Source: Methanomicrobiales archaeon (GTDB lineage Archaea; Halobacteriota; Methanomicrobia; Methanomicrobiales; Methanospirillaceae). Taken from it: a stretch of DNA of 48,019 nt. This document shows, one piece after another, positions 17,857 through 26,857 of the stretch (position 1 is its first letter; each line of letters opens with the position of its first letter). The position numbers and the translations under genes were made by a program. The notes under the pieces were generated by a model. It saw only the letters and a program-made list of their open reading frames with translations, did not search any database and was not told the origin of the DNA. The stretch covers positions 1-48,019 of the forward strand of contig JANYKQ010000046.1 in NCBI GenBank assembly GCA_025358115.1, in the 5' to 3' direction.

Positions 17857-18949
17857 GCACCGGCGCGAGTACCTGCGCCTGATGCGGCAGATCACGCTTG
17901 ACAAGGGTTTTTTTTCCGTAACCGATATCCATGCTGCTGCAAAGATTCCCCGCAGTACTGCACAGGACTGGGTAAACCGCCTGCTCCGCGAAGGATGCGT
18001 CTTCCTCCGTGAAGAGAAGCGGGGAAGGAGTGCGGCCCGCTATGCAGCCATCAGTGCGATTCCTTCCAGTACCTGCCGGCGTATCTTTACCACGGTTGAT
18101 GGTGAAAAGGTTGAGATTTATCACGATTGCATGAGCGGGGCCTGTGCCGCATTCTGCGGGTACCATCATGCGCTTGCCGGGGGAGTATTATCCCATGTCG
18201 AGCGGGATGGCACACTGCTCAGGGAATGTGCCTCAATTGGGTACCGGGATGTACCGGTCGGCCTGATGCCTCTTCCGGCAGTAGGCGTTATCGGCGTTGA
18301 ACGAAAGGGCGATTCGGTTATCCAGAAGATCCGCTGTATTGGCGGACCGGCTTACTCCCTGTCGGATATGATGGCCCGGGCAGAAGGGGTAATCAGGATT
18401 GATACCCATCATAACGGCCACATTGTGCAAGGGGATGTCTGGACCCAGGCAATGCTTCATGTAACTATCGGCATTGATGACACGGATTCAGATGAAGGCG
18501 GGGCAACCTTTGCACTCGCCCTTGCGCTTCTTTCCTACGTGACCCGGATCAAAGGTGTGCTGCCGATCAGCCATCATGTTGTGATGCTCAACCAGGATGT
18601 ATTTGTAAAAACTGCAGGCAATTCGGCAAGTTATATTGAAGTGGCTGTTCTTCCGGAGCGGTTTGATGAACTCACGGAGAAAGTCCTGCGGTTTGTTGCT
18701 GATGAATCCCTTTCCCGGGAATGGGGTATTGCGATTCGTACCGGGCTTGGAGTTCCCGGGCCGCTGAGAGAATATGGGAAACGGGTTCGTGAGCAGGTAA
18801 TCTCCCGGACCATTGCGGAAGCGACTGCAGAGATGTTCGGTATTTCCCTGGTTGGTGGCAATGGGGTGATCGGTGCACTGGGTGCTGTTGCCCTGGCCGG
18901 GCTCCCCAATGAGATCCTGCTCGATCCGGTCCGGGATATTCTGGTGTGA
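17840..18949 (+). CDS. DDTD-motif protein (TiaS / methanogenesis marker 11-like) with N-terminal HTH
   Basis: This 369-residue protein begins with a helix-turn-helix-like segment (VTDIHAAAKIPRSTAQDWVNRLL). A Cys/His-rich part follows (HDCMSGACAAFCGYHH). The C-terminal half opens with IGIDDTDSDEGGATFAL, the DDTD phosphate-binding motif seen in TiaS (agmatidine synthetase) and, as I recall, in methanogenesis marker protein 11. It lacks the rest of TiaS, including its C-terminal OB and zinc-ribbon region. Start ATG 17840 is supported by AAGGAT; the open frame extends to 17777. It overlaps hom by 17 bases, so it belongs to that operon. Its function is unknown. Confidence 0.6.
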   Translation: MTGVLEHRREYLRLMRQITLDKGFFSVTDIHAAAKIPRSTAQDWVNRLLREGCVFLREEKRGRSAARYAAISAIPSSTCRRIFTTVDGEKVEIYHDCMSGACAAFCGYHHALAGGVLSHVERDGTLLRECASIGYRDVPVGLMPLPAVGVIGVERKGDSVIQKIRCIGGPAYSLSDMMARAEGVIRIDTHHNGHIVQGDVWTQAMLHVTIGIDDTDSDEGGATFALALALLSYVTRIKGVLPISHHVVMLNQDVFVKTAGNSASYIEVAVLPERFDELTEKVLRFVADESLSREWGIAIRTGLGVPGPLREYGKRVREQVISRTIAEATAEMFGISLVGGNGVIGALGAVALAGLPNEILLDPVRDILV

Positions 18950-19077
18950 CTCCGGACCGGATTAAAAAAACGACTCCTCTTTTGCCCGGGTCCGGCAATT
19001 CCGGGCAGTAATGTAAAATTTTCTGATTTTCATTCCCTTTTTTAGGATCAAATTCCGAGTTATAGAATTAATTTATC

Positions 19078-19085
19078 TTTTTTTT
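19078..19085. terminator. T tract between convergent genes
   Basis: Eight Ts lie about 130 bases past the stop of the DDTD gene and 25 bases from the stop of the convergent membrane-protein gene. A GCCCGG/CCGGGC hairpin (18984-19006) lies upstream. Confidence 0.4.
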
Positions 19086-19109
19086 AAGATCTGCCGGGAG
19101 TGAGTACAT

Positions 19110-19820
19110 TTAACCCGTACTTAACTCCCTGCTGGCTTCCTTTTGCCATCGCCAGACAAGAACTGCCGCAAGTGCAAGCACCATGCCCCCTATAATTAAT
19201 TCCTCCGGCCTGCTCCAGCCGAGTATGGAGAAGGAATGGTTCGTAATTCCCCGTCCGATCGTAATGCCGGACAGGATACAGAGCAGAAGTGCACAGGCTG
19301 TTGCGATCATTGGGATAATCTGCTGGTACCTGTTGATGATCACGGGAATTTTGTTGCGACAGAGAATGACGATGAGGATAGCTCCCAGACTCAGGGCAAG
19401 GATCTGCTCGAAGGGGTGATTAATGTCCCGGAAAAGGAGAATGAAGATATAATCCTGGGTTACTTTGCCTTTAAACGGCCCCAGCAACGGGTAATACCAG
19501 TTCAGGGGCAGACGCCACATCAGGTCGAGAACCTGGTGGGAGAGGATGCCTACTCCGACTGCAAGAACTCCGGGATCTCTCCGGAACTTAAAAATGATAA
19601 GGCCGAGTGCGAGCACCAGGATGGCGGCAAGAAGGGTATGGGCGTAAATCCGCCCGTCACCGATTGTTACGGGAAAAAGAATATAACCGATCGGTTTATC
19701 GATCAGATCGGGAAGCACTGCACCAATCGCACAGGGTATAAACCATCGCTGATCCTTCAGAAAATCGCTGAGAAGGAGTCCGAGGATGATTCCGGTGAGC
19801 AGGTGGAAGAAAAAAAACAT
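19110..19820 (-). CDS. YdjM-like (DUF457) membrane-bound putative metal-dependent hydrolase
   Basis: This 236-residue protein has about six membrane helices. Motifs FHLLTGI, AVLPDLIDKP, IYAHTLL and GILSHQVLDLMWRLP place conserved His and Asp residues as in the YdjM/DUF457 family, described as a membrane-associated metal-dependent hydrolase, with no firm substrate. The last helix is followed by a basic tail. The gene converges on the DDTD gene, with a T tract (19078-19085) between them that could terminate transcription. It stands alone. Confidence 0.8.
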   Translation of the reverse strand: MFFFFHLLTGIILGLLLSDFLKDQRWFIPCAIGAVLPDLIDKPIGYILFPVTIGDGRIYAHTLLAAILVLALGLIIFKFRRDPGVLAVGVGILSHQVLDLMWRLPLNWYYPLLGPFKGKVTQDYIFILLFRDINHPFEQILALSLGAILIVILCRNKIPVIINRYQQIIPMIATACALLLCILSGITIGRGITNHSFSILGWSRPEELIIGGMVLALAAVLVWRWQKEASRELSTG

Positions 19821-20314
19821 GGCAGTGCTGAAATATATATGCCGTTCTTCGGTAAAAAAATCAGCGTTTTTAAAAAATCACCCGGCTTGAAAATTCCCGG
19901 TTGTATCATTTACCGGTATTTGTTATCCTTCTTGACGCCGGAATAATTTCCTGATATGTGGATGTTGATGGAAAAACGGGCATCCGGTTTAAAATCCAGC
20001 CGGTATCGTATTATTTTTTATGGAGGGTACGGCTTCATTATCGTCCAAATGCAGTTCATTTGTGAAAACGGGGGGAAACTGATTTCATTCATTTTTGTTT
20101 ATTTTTCCCTTTGACGTCATAAATACTATTAATATGTTATCCTTGAATGTAATATTCAATCAGAGAATTTTTCAGACAATTATGTACGTTCTGAATCCGC
20201 TGGAGTAAATTCAGAAATGCTCTGGATAAAAGAAAAGCATTATATTCAGGATTCAACCATATCTAAATATAATATTTGAATATACTCCGATTCATTACCT
20301 TTGAGGTGAATTTC
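19821..20314. other. Gene-poor interval with probable promoter of the acyltransferase gene
   Basis: An AT-rich stretch. TTGAAT and ATTCAA form an inverted repeat with a five-base spacer (20143-20159). A TATA-like AAATATAATATTT lies near 20265-20277, giving transcription start about 20 bases before the ribosome-binding site of the gene at 20315. A 52-codon open frame at 19956-20114 has no ribosome-binding site and is not called as a gene. Confidence 0.4.
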
Positions 20315-20848
20315 ATGATACCCGACAACCTTCAGAAAAATCCGAAGTTACTCCGGATTATGCAGTCAACCATGATCGGACTTCCCTCTCCATCTGCTCT
20401 GAAATCCGAAAAATTCCCCGGTGTAAGGATTGGATCGGATCCGGTCCTGGGAAACAACTGCATTGTATACGGCAACGTGTTCATCGGCAATCAGTTCAAA
20501 TGCGGAGACAATGTCCTCATCCGGGACAATTCCGCCATTGGGGACAAAGTAACGATTGGCAGCGGATCTTTCATCGATAAGGATGTCGTGATTGCAGATT
20601 CCGTAGTTATTGGAGAGGATGTCAAGGTTTCCCGCGATACCCGGATTGGCAGCAGGGTTGTTATCGGCCGCAATGTCCGGTTCCTGACAGAACCTGTCAA
20701 CCGACGAACAATTGCGCGAAGATCCCGTGGCATCATTCTTGAAGATGACTGTACTATAGGGATAAATGCAGTTCTTGGCCCCGGAGTCTGTGTGGGTGCC
20801 GGTGCCAGTGTAAAGGACAATGCCGTGGTAACCGAGGATTTGCCTTAA
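20315..20848 (+). CDS. Hexapeptide-repeat (left-handed β-helix) acyltransferase-like protein
   Basis: This 177-residue protein is almost entirely hexapeptide repeats ([LIV]-G-x4), for example IGSDPVLGNNCIVYGNVFIG and VVIGRNVRFL, forming a trimeric left-handed β-helix. Relatives transfer acyl groups to sugars or amino acids, or act as γ-carbonic anhydrases. The metal-binding His set of the anhydrases is not evident, so an acetyltransferase linked to surface glycans is more likely. The start is ATG 20315, seven bases after GAGGTGA; the open frame extends to a TTG at 20276. It has no partner genes nearby. Confidence 0.8.
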   Translation: MIPDNLQKNPKLLRIMQSTMIGLPSPSALKSEKFPGVRIGSDPVLGNNCIVYGNVFIGNQFKCGDNVLIRDNSAIGDKVTIGSGSFIDKDVVIADSVVIGEDVKVSRDTRIGSRVVIGRNVRFLTEPVNRRTIARRSRGIILEDDCTIGINAVLGPGVCVGAGASVKDNAVVTEDLP

Positions 20849-21160
20849 GCGATTCCCGGTATACAAACCGATACGATTTTTTTGTTATTAAAATTCAGAA
20901 CCAATTGGCATTCATTCTCAACGGGCATAATTCCGGGGATAAAAAAATCCTAATTGAAATCCTATCTGTGGCTGCTGTTATTGTTTCATGATGAGTATAT
21001 TATCCTAAAATGAGCGAATGGGATGTGAATCCACATCGTACTGGTAAAGAATTTCTCTTTCAAACGGCTTTGTGATACTCGTGAAACATTAATGGGTAAC
21101 GGATTTTAGCTTTTCCCTCTTTCACAACCTATAATATTATCCAGAGGTACTACTCTGTTA
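20849..21160. other. Gene-free interval upstream of the secreted protease gene
   Basis: AT-rich DNA of about 310 bases. A TATA-like CTATAATATTAT at 21129-21140 lies about 25 bases before the GTG at 21161, suggesting a leaderless or very short-leader transcript. I see no other feature. Confidence 0.4.
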
Positions 21161-23482
21161 GTGATAGCCCGTCCACCTTTTCTGAAGAATGATACAATCA
21201 TCCATCGTCTGGCTGCGACAACTACCCTGCTCTTTTTTATTCTGCTGGTTGCCGGTATATGTTGTACGGGTGCCGTTGCCCTGCCACAGCAGCCCGCCGG
21301 GATCGCATGGACAAAGACCTATCCAGACTGTGATACCTGCGAGGCACACTCAATTGCCGGGACCTCTGATGGAGGCATTCTCATCACCGGCACCGGCGGA
21401 AACGATCTCAAGTCAAATCTCCTGCTGCTCAGGACCGATACGCAGGGGAACGAACTGTGGAAAACGATCGCCAATGATTACTCCTGTGATGGTAACGCGA
21501 TAATCACATCCCGTAACGGAAACGCAACTGTACTCGCAAGCGGCTGTGATACCCGCCCGGAGCTTGAAACCCTGATGGTAATCGATGATACGAAAGGAAC
21601 GGTCCGGCAAACCTGGAACTATGTTGCCGGAGGTGATGCTACCGGCATTGCGTTGATCAGTACGGGTGATGGCGGGTATCTCATCCTTTCAGAGGCGGAC
21701 TCCCGGATTGCCGGCAGGAATGACCGGGATGTCCTGATCAACCGGGTTGATGCAAAAGGAACGGTTCTCTGGACGCAGGTATTTTCCGGTTCCTCCAATG
21801 ATACCGGAAAAGCTGCCATTATGGCACCTGACGGGGGATTTGTTATAGCCGGTTCCACCTTTAACGCCGGATCCGGCAAAGATGAGATTCTCTTGTTAAA
21901 ACTCGATGCAAAGGGCGCCGAACAATGGGTCAGGACGATTGGTACAGAGAATGACGAGGCTGCCCAGGGCATTGCACTGGCTCCTGACGGGGAATTTGTT
22001 ATAGCCGGAACATCCTGTCTGCGTGGACGGTCCGGGAACTGCGATATTCATGTGATCAGGACCGATCCTGCGGGAATTTCCCGCTGGGATCGTAAGTACG
22101 GGGGGACCGGCCGGGAATCATCTGCAGTTGTTCTTACGCCATCAGAAGCCGGATTTACGATTGCAGGATCTTCAGACTCCCCGGAACGCGGGGCTCAGGG
22201 TCGGGATATTCATATCATTCATCTCGATGACAAGGGAAACGAGGTGTGGGCCAGTACGTTCGGTACCCCGGGTTATGAATATGTTACCGGTGCACTCATT
22301 GTGCCTGATGGATCCCTGGTGGTCACCGGGTATGCAACGGATCCGGTCGATACAAGGAAACGCACCCTGTTCATCACAAGCATCGGCCGTGAGGGCAGAG
22401 ATCCTCCCCCGGCACTGGTCCATTCCGTATCGCAATCCCGCAAAGACAATGGCCTTATTGTCCAGGCAAGGGATGGAAAGACCGGTGCCGGAATTGCCGG
22501 GGCCCTGGTGTATTACGATGGGAAATTTGTTGGCAGTACCTCTGAGGCAGATGGTACCTATCTTATCGAAAAGCCTGGCACCGGTTCGCATTCTGTCCGT
22601 ATCACCCGGCCCGGTTACGATGAAACAACGGTAAAAACTGATAGCAAAACCGGATCAGCCCTTACGGTATCGCTCAGTCCTTCCGTAATCCAGAAAATTT
22701 ACGGTGATGCCTCCCCCGATACCGCACTCGATATCGTTTTCGTTCCCTCAAAGACATCCTATGATTGCAGCCAGCAGAAAACCATAGCCGCTGATCCGTA
22801 CATTAATCATCCTGAGACATTCCTGGCTGACGCCCGGCGGCTGTCTGAAGAACGGTTATTCAACCTGGGCAGTTATTCATCGGTTCCTGCAAAACTATCT
22901 TCAGGTTACCAGGACCGGCTGAACATCTATTATTACTGGGATGGTGAGCATTACGCGGATGCATTCAACGGGTGTGCCGGAACTCTTCCCGAGGGTTTCT
23001 GGGATGAAGTTCCTTTTGCTGATGTTGCAATTATCCTCTATCCCCAGTATTACGGGCCGAATAAAGGCAGTCCCTGTGAACCGATTGGATGCACAAATGC
23101 AATTGGCCCGGGTACTTCCACGTGGTTTAAAGCCCCGGCCAACAATGGGGGTATCTTCCTTCACGAATCCGGGCACGCGATCTTCGGCCTGATGGACACG
23201 TACTGCGGGGATACGTATTATTCAGAGAATATGCCGTTTCCCAATATCTGGCAGTCGGAAAATAGCTGCAATTCCGATACGACACAGATCAGCAGCAGTG
23301 GATCCGGGTGCCGGCAGATTGTCGGTAGTGCTGTTAATGGCAGGAATACCTGCGAAAAGGAATACTGGAAATATGACCGGAGTGTTGACCTGATGGCGGC
23401 AACCAGTTCCTCGGCAAGCTTCGGTGAGAGCTCAACGAGGCGAATCCAGTACATATTCGACGTGGTCGGGAGGCTCCGATGA
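21161..23482 (+). CDS. Secreted β-propeller / M64-like metalloprotease
   Basis: This is a 773-residue exported protein. Residues about 15-40 are a signal or membrane segment. Residues about 45-410 are repeated blades with DGGFVIAGST, GEFVIAGTS and GFTIAGSS units. A carboxypeptidase-regulatory-like domain (about 415-505) contains GAGIAGALVYYDG and SEADGTYLIEKPGTGSHSV. The C-terminal domain has HESGH (668-672) within FLHESGHAIFGLMDTY, resembling the HExGHxxxGLxDEY zinc site of M64 peptidases. It is probably a surface peptidase. The start is GTG at 21161. Its last four bases overlap the next gene. The β-propeller-peptidase arrangement is unusual. Confidence 0.75.
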   Translation: MIARPPFLKNDTIIHRLAATTTLLFFILLVAGICCTGAVALPQQPAGIAWTKTYPDCDTCEAHSIAGTSDGGILITGTGGNDLKSNLLLLRTDTQGNELWKTIANDYSCDGNAIITSRNGNATVLASGCDTRPELETLMVIDDTKGTVRQTWNYVAGGDATGIALISTGDGGYLILSEADSRIAGRNDRDVLINRVDAKGTVLWTQVFSGSSNDTGKAAIMAPDGGFVIAGSTFNAGSGKDEILLLKLDAKGAEQWVRTIGTENDEAAQGIALAPDGEFVIAGTSCLRGRSGNCDIHVIRTDPAGISRWDRKYGGTGRESSAVVLTPSEAGFTIAGSSDSPERGAQGRDIHIIHLDDKGNEVWASTFGTPGYEYVTGALIVPDGSLVVTGYATDPVDTRKRTLFITSIGREGRDPPPALVHSVSQSRKDNGLIVQARDGKTGAGIAGALVYYDGKFVGSTSEADGTYLIEKPGTGSHSVRITRPGYDETTVKTDSKTGSALTVSLSPSVIQKIYGDASPDTALDIVFVPSKTSYDCSQQKTIAADPYINHPETFLADARRLSEERLFNLGSYSSVPAKLSSGYQDRLNIYYYWDGEHYADAFNGCAGTLPEGFWDEVPFADVAIILYPQYYGPNKGSPCEPIGCTNAIGPGTSTWFKAPANNGGIFLHESGHAIFGLMDTYCGDTYYSENMPFPNIWQSENSCNSDTTQISSSGSGCRQIVGSAVNGRNTCEKEYWKYDRSVDLMAATSSSASFGESSTRRIQYIFDVVGRLR

Positions 23483-24084
23483 GTAAAAAACAGTGGATTC
23501 TCCTCCTGGTCTGTGCTATTCTTGCAGCCGGCATCTTTGCCTATTTTATCTTCCGGCAGGAAGACGGGGATTATTCCAAAATGCTGGTCATCAACCTGCA
23601 TATCGGTGCGAACGGGGTAACGGAGAACTTTGTCGGTCTCCGCTACGGTCATCCCCCCCGGGCCGGCCTGAGTACAGGTACGTTTTCCGGAAAACTTCTT
23701 TCTGCCGATGGGAGTACCGTACAGGAATTTACCCTGTGGGATCCCCGTATGCAGGTAGGGGACCGGATACTTGATGACGGCCAGGGTGGTGAAGTGCTCA
23801 GTGGTGAGATTGTCCGTTCTTCAGAAGCCAACCTTCTCCTCAATTTACCCTATACCGGCGTGGAAAAGCAGTTCGAGCTCCACGACCGGGTCACGGGAAG
23901 GTTGATGAAATCGGTGAATCTCTCATCTGCGATCACGTCTTTTTCAGAGACTTACCCCTCGGATCCGACCGGGCCTGCAATCGTTCCATCCCCACAGGGG
24001 TTACCATTTATAGCGGTTATTGCAGGATGTGTGCTCTTCGTTCTCATGGTACTGGTTGTTTTCATGATGGTACGCAAGCAGTAA
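23479..24084 (+). CDS. Two-helix membrane partner of the secreted protease
   Basis: This 201-residue protein has an N-terminal helix (about 7-24), an outer β-rich domain and a C-terminal helix (about 174-197) ending VRKQ. I do not recognise the outer domain. It overlaps the protease gene by ATGA, so the two are translationally coupled and probably work together at the cell surface. No lipobox or sorting tail is present. Confidence 0.7.
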   Translation: MSKKQWILLLVCAILAAGIFAYFIFRQEDGDYSKMLVINLHIGANGVTENFVGLRYGHPPRAGLSTGTFSGKLLSADGSTVQEFTLWDPRMQVGDRILDDGQGGEVLSGEIVRSSEANLLLNLPYTGVEKQFELHDRVTGRLMKSVNLSSAITSFSETYPSDPTGPAIVPSPQGLPFIAVIAGCVLFVLMVLVVFMMVRKQ

Positions 24085-24140
24085 CTCGCATATGGCAATT
24101 TTTTCCCTCCTCTTTTTGAATACCCGCAGGATTGTCCATG

Positions 24141-24150
24141 AATATATAAA
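24141..24150 (+). promoter_or_regulatory. Orphan TATA-box promoter
   Basis: AATATATAAA is a near-ideal archaeal TATA box. Transcription would start near 24171, followed at 24184 by an ATG with only eight further codons before a stop. No intact gene follows, so this may drive a small RNA or be left from a lost gene. Confidence 0.4.
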
Positions 24151-24273
24151 CCGCCCGGAAATTCAGGTCCGGGGATCACCATTATGTCTGTCACCATTTT
24201 TTTGGCTGGATGATAAACTTCCCGAATAAACAACCGGTCAAGGAATGTGAGCTCTTTTTGATCTTGTTGAGAC

Positions 24274-24408
24274 TTTGTTGAAATCCTATTGCCGGTAATT
24301 CACATTCTTTTTTGGCTGTTTGGAGAGTGACCCCCTCTCTCCCCCAGAGGGGGAGGCAGTCCAAGGGGTGCACCCCTTGACCCCCCCTATTTTTAGAGGA
24401 TTTCAACA
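24274..24408. repeat. Inverted-repeat-bounded GC-rich element (MITE-like)
   Basis: TGTTGAAATCCT (24276-24287) and its exact reverse complement AGGATTTCAACA (24397-24408) bound about 110 bases. Inside are CTCCCCC/GGGGGAG with a three-base loop and a palindrome AAGGGGTGCACCCCTT. The arrangement looks like a small non-autonomous element or a structured RNA. No target-site duplication was found. Confidence 0.45.
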
Positions 24409-24683
24409 GAGCCATTCTTGAAACAAATATGAACCGTTCGGGTTCGCACCCAGATGATGAAAAATGTAATAACCTCATACCTGAATTCAGCAGTCTGCCC
24501 ATCTCCTTTGGAGTCGTACGGTCGCCTTATTCTGGTCTTCGCTGGGAAGATCGGGTGTCTGGGAGATTTTCCCTCAGGGTTGCCTTCCCCTCAGGAGGAG
24601 TGAGTATCACACCCCAGACAGCGGGAAAAGTAAAATCGAGCCACGGAAAAAGAGGACTTCAAAAGAGGAAAAAAAGGAATCTG

Positions 24684-25187
24684 TTATTTCCCGCCCGACA
24701 CAATCTTCGATCCACGCAGGATCCCGATAGTCCCGGTCCGGACAAACTCCTTGACCCCGTACTGGCGCAGGAGTTTTTCGAGCGCATCGATCTTGTCGGT
24801 CTCGCCAATCACCTGCAGCACCAACGACTTCGGGCTGACATCGACAATCGATGCCCGGAAGATTGTCGCGATCTGCATGATCTCGGCCCGGGACGTTCCC
24901 TGTTCGGCCGTGACCTTGATGAGCGCGAGTTCCCGTTCCACCCGTTCGTTCTCGGTTAAGTCCGAGACCTTGATGATGTCGATGAGCTTGTTGAGCTGCT
25001 TCATCACCTGCTCAACCTTGGCATCGTCGCCAATCACCACAATGGTTATCCGGCTCATGCCCGGTTCCTCGCAGGGCCCGACCGCAAGACTCTCGATATT
25101 GAAACCCCGGCGCGAGAAGAGCCCGGTGACTCTCGAAAGGACACCGGCCTTGTTCTCGACCAGGATGGATAACGTGTGCGGCTTCAT
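24684..25187 (-). CDS. ilvN: Acetolactate synthase small (regulatory) subunit
   Basis: This 167-residue protein has an N-terminal ACT domain (LSILVENKAGVLSRVTGLFSRRGFNIESLAVGP) and a C-terminal regulatory half (VLQVIGETDKIDALEKLLRQYGVKEFVRTG). It binds valine and controls the IlvB catalytic subunit. It is the last gene of a minus-strand operon and overlaps ilvB by four bases (ATGA). Confidence 0.97.
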   Translation of the reverse strand: MKPHTLSILVENKAGVLSRVTGLFSRRGFNIESLAVGPCEEPGMSRITIVVIGDDAKVEQVMKQLNKLIDIIKVSDLTENERVERELALIKVTAEQGTSRAEIMQIATIFRASIVDVSPKSLVLQVIGETDKIDALEKLLRQYGVKEFVRTGTIGILRGSKIVSGGK

Positions 25188-26857
25188 CGCGGGTGGCCTC
25201 CGATCATCTCGTTGATCGCAGCACCGGCCGGCACCATGGGGAACACATTCTCTTCGCGCTCGATCCGGAAGTCCATGACAAACGGGCCATCGCAGTCCAG
25301 CGAGGCCTGGAAGGCCGGCAGCACATCTTCGGGCGTATTGACCTGCATGCCTTCGATACCATAGGCCTGGCCAATCTTCACGAAATCAACCGGCGGCAGC
25401 TCGGTAAACGAGTACCGGTGGTCGAAGAAGAGCTCCTGCCATTGCCGGACCATACCGAGATACATGTTGTTGAGGATCGCGATCTTCACCGGGATCTTGT
25501 TGGCCGCCACCGTTCCCATCTCCTGGATGTTCATCTGGATGCTGCCATCACCGGCAATCACGAAGGTCGGGACATCCGGCCGGGCAAAATGCACACCAAT
25601 GGCAGCGGGAAAGCCAAAGCCCATGGTCCCGAGACCGCCGGAGGTGATCCAGGTCCGGGGGTTGTGGAAGCAGAAGTGCTGCGCTGTCCACATCTGGTTC
25701 TGGCCGACTTCAGAGACAATCACCGCTTTGTCTTTCACCAGTTCGCTCAATGTCCGAATAACGAACTGCGGGTGAAGGCCGTCAGTTGTCGGGCATTTGA
25801 GCGGGTGGTGCTGCTTCCAGTGCCTGATCTTCTTGTTCCAGATCTCGTGGGCATCCTGTTTCTTCATCAGGGTCAGAAGATCTTTTAAGACTCCTTTGAC
25901 ATCCCCGACAATCGGCACATCGACCCGCTTGTTCTTGCCAATCTCGGCCGGGTCGATATCGATGTGGATGATCTTTGCATGGGGGGCAAAGGTGTCGATC
26001 TTCCCCGTAACCCGGTCATCGAACCGCGCCCCGATGGCAATCATGAGATCGCATTCGGTCACGGCAAAATTTGCGTACTCGGTCCCGTGCATGCCCAGCA
26101 TGCCGAGGTTGAGCGGGTGGTGGCAGGGGATGCAGCCGATGCCCATGAGGGTCGTGGTGACCGGGATGGATGCAAGGGTGGCAAATTCCATGAGTTCTGG
26201 CGACGCGTTCGATGAGATGATGCCGCCGCCGGCATAGATGAGCGGGCGCTCTGCATGGCCGAGCAGTTCGAGGGCTTTTTCGATCTGGCGCTTGTGCCCT
26301 TTGTAGGTGGGGTTGTACCCGCGAAGGACAACCTTATCGGGTAATTTTACCTCGGCTGCAAGACCGGTGCTCACATCCTTGGGGATATCGATGAGCACCG
26401 GGCCCGGACGGCCGGTACCCGCGATATAGAACGCTTCCTGGACCACGCGGCTCACGTCGCCTGCACTCTTTACCAGGTAGTTGTGCTTGGTGATGGGCAG
26501 GGTGATGCCGGTGATATCCGATTCCTGGAAGGCATCGTTGCCCAGCAGGTTTGTCGGCACCTGGCCGGTGATCGCAACGACCGGTGTTGAGTCCATGTAG
26601 GACGTGGCGATACCGGTAACCAGGTTACAGGCACCGGGGCCGGAGGTGGCGAGGCATACCCCTACACGACCGCTTGCCCGTGCATAGCCGTCTGCGGCAT
26701 GCGCTGCTGCCTGTTCGTGCCGTACGAGGAGGTGCCGCAATGGTGAATCATAGAGTTCATCATAGATTGGCAACACCACTCCGCCGGGGTATCCAAAGAT
26801 GATTTCGGTACCTTCGCGCAGGAGTGATTCAACGAGTATTTTTGCCCCGGTCTTCAT
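25184..26857 (-). CDS. ilvB: Acetolactate synthase large (catalytic) subunit
   Basis: This 557-residue thiamine-diphosphate enzyme condenses pyruvate with pyruvate or 2-oxobutyrate for valine, leucine and isoleucine synthesis. The N-terminal RHEQAAAHAADGYAR carries the ThDP-activating Glu. The C-terminal AGDGSIQMNIQEMGT is the GDG metal/diphosphate motif, and GARFDDRVTG marks the FAD-binding middle domain. Length fits the family. Its 5' end overlaps the stop of the preceding synthase gene by 29 bases, and its 3' end overlaps ilvN. Confidence 0.98.
   Translation of the reverse strand: MKTGAKILVESLLREGTEIIFGYPGGVVLPIYDELYDSPLRHLLVRHEQAAAHAADGYARASGRVGVCLATSGPGACNLVTGIATSYMDSTPVVAITGQVPTNLLGNDAFQESDITGITLPITKHNYLVKSAGDVSRVVQEAFYIAGTGRPGPVLIDIPKDVSTGLAAEVKLPDKVVLRGYNPTYKGHKRQIEKALELLGHAERPLIYAGGGIISSNASPELMEFATLASIPVTTTLMGIGCIPCHHPLNLGMLGMHGTEYANFAVTECDLMIAIGARFDDRVTGKIDTFAPHAKIIHIDIDPAEIGKNKRVDVPIVGDVKGVLKDLLTLMKKQDAHEIWNKKIRHWKQHHPLKCPTTDGLHPQFVIRTLSELVKDKAVIVSEVGQNQMWTAQHFCFHNPRTWITSGGLGTMGFGFPAAIGVHFARPDVPTFVIAGDGSIQMNIQEMGTVAANKIPVKIAILNNMYLGMVRQWQELFFDHRYSFTELPPVDFVKIGQAYGIEGMQVNTPEDVLPAFQASLDCDGPFVMDFRIEREENVFPMVPAGAAINEMIGGHPR

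Larger units (their letters stand above)
24085..24683. other. Gene-free interval with orphan promoter and repeat-like element
   Basis: About 600 bases separate the protease operon from the convergent ilvN. It contains a TATA-type promoter (24141-24150), an inverted-repeat-bounded GC-rich element (24274-24408) and a 3' part from about 24420 without recognisable features. Open frames at 24429-24959 (+) and 24191-24502 (-) lack a ribosome-binding site. The second translates much of the repeat element. Confidence 0.5.

Noticed and set aside
19956-20114. 52-codon plus-strand frame
   Set aside because: No ribosome-binding site and no protein-family resemblance.
24429-24959. Plus-strand 176-codon frame
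   Set aside because: Mostly antisense to ilvN, low-quality composition, no ribosome-binding site.
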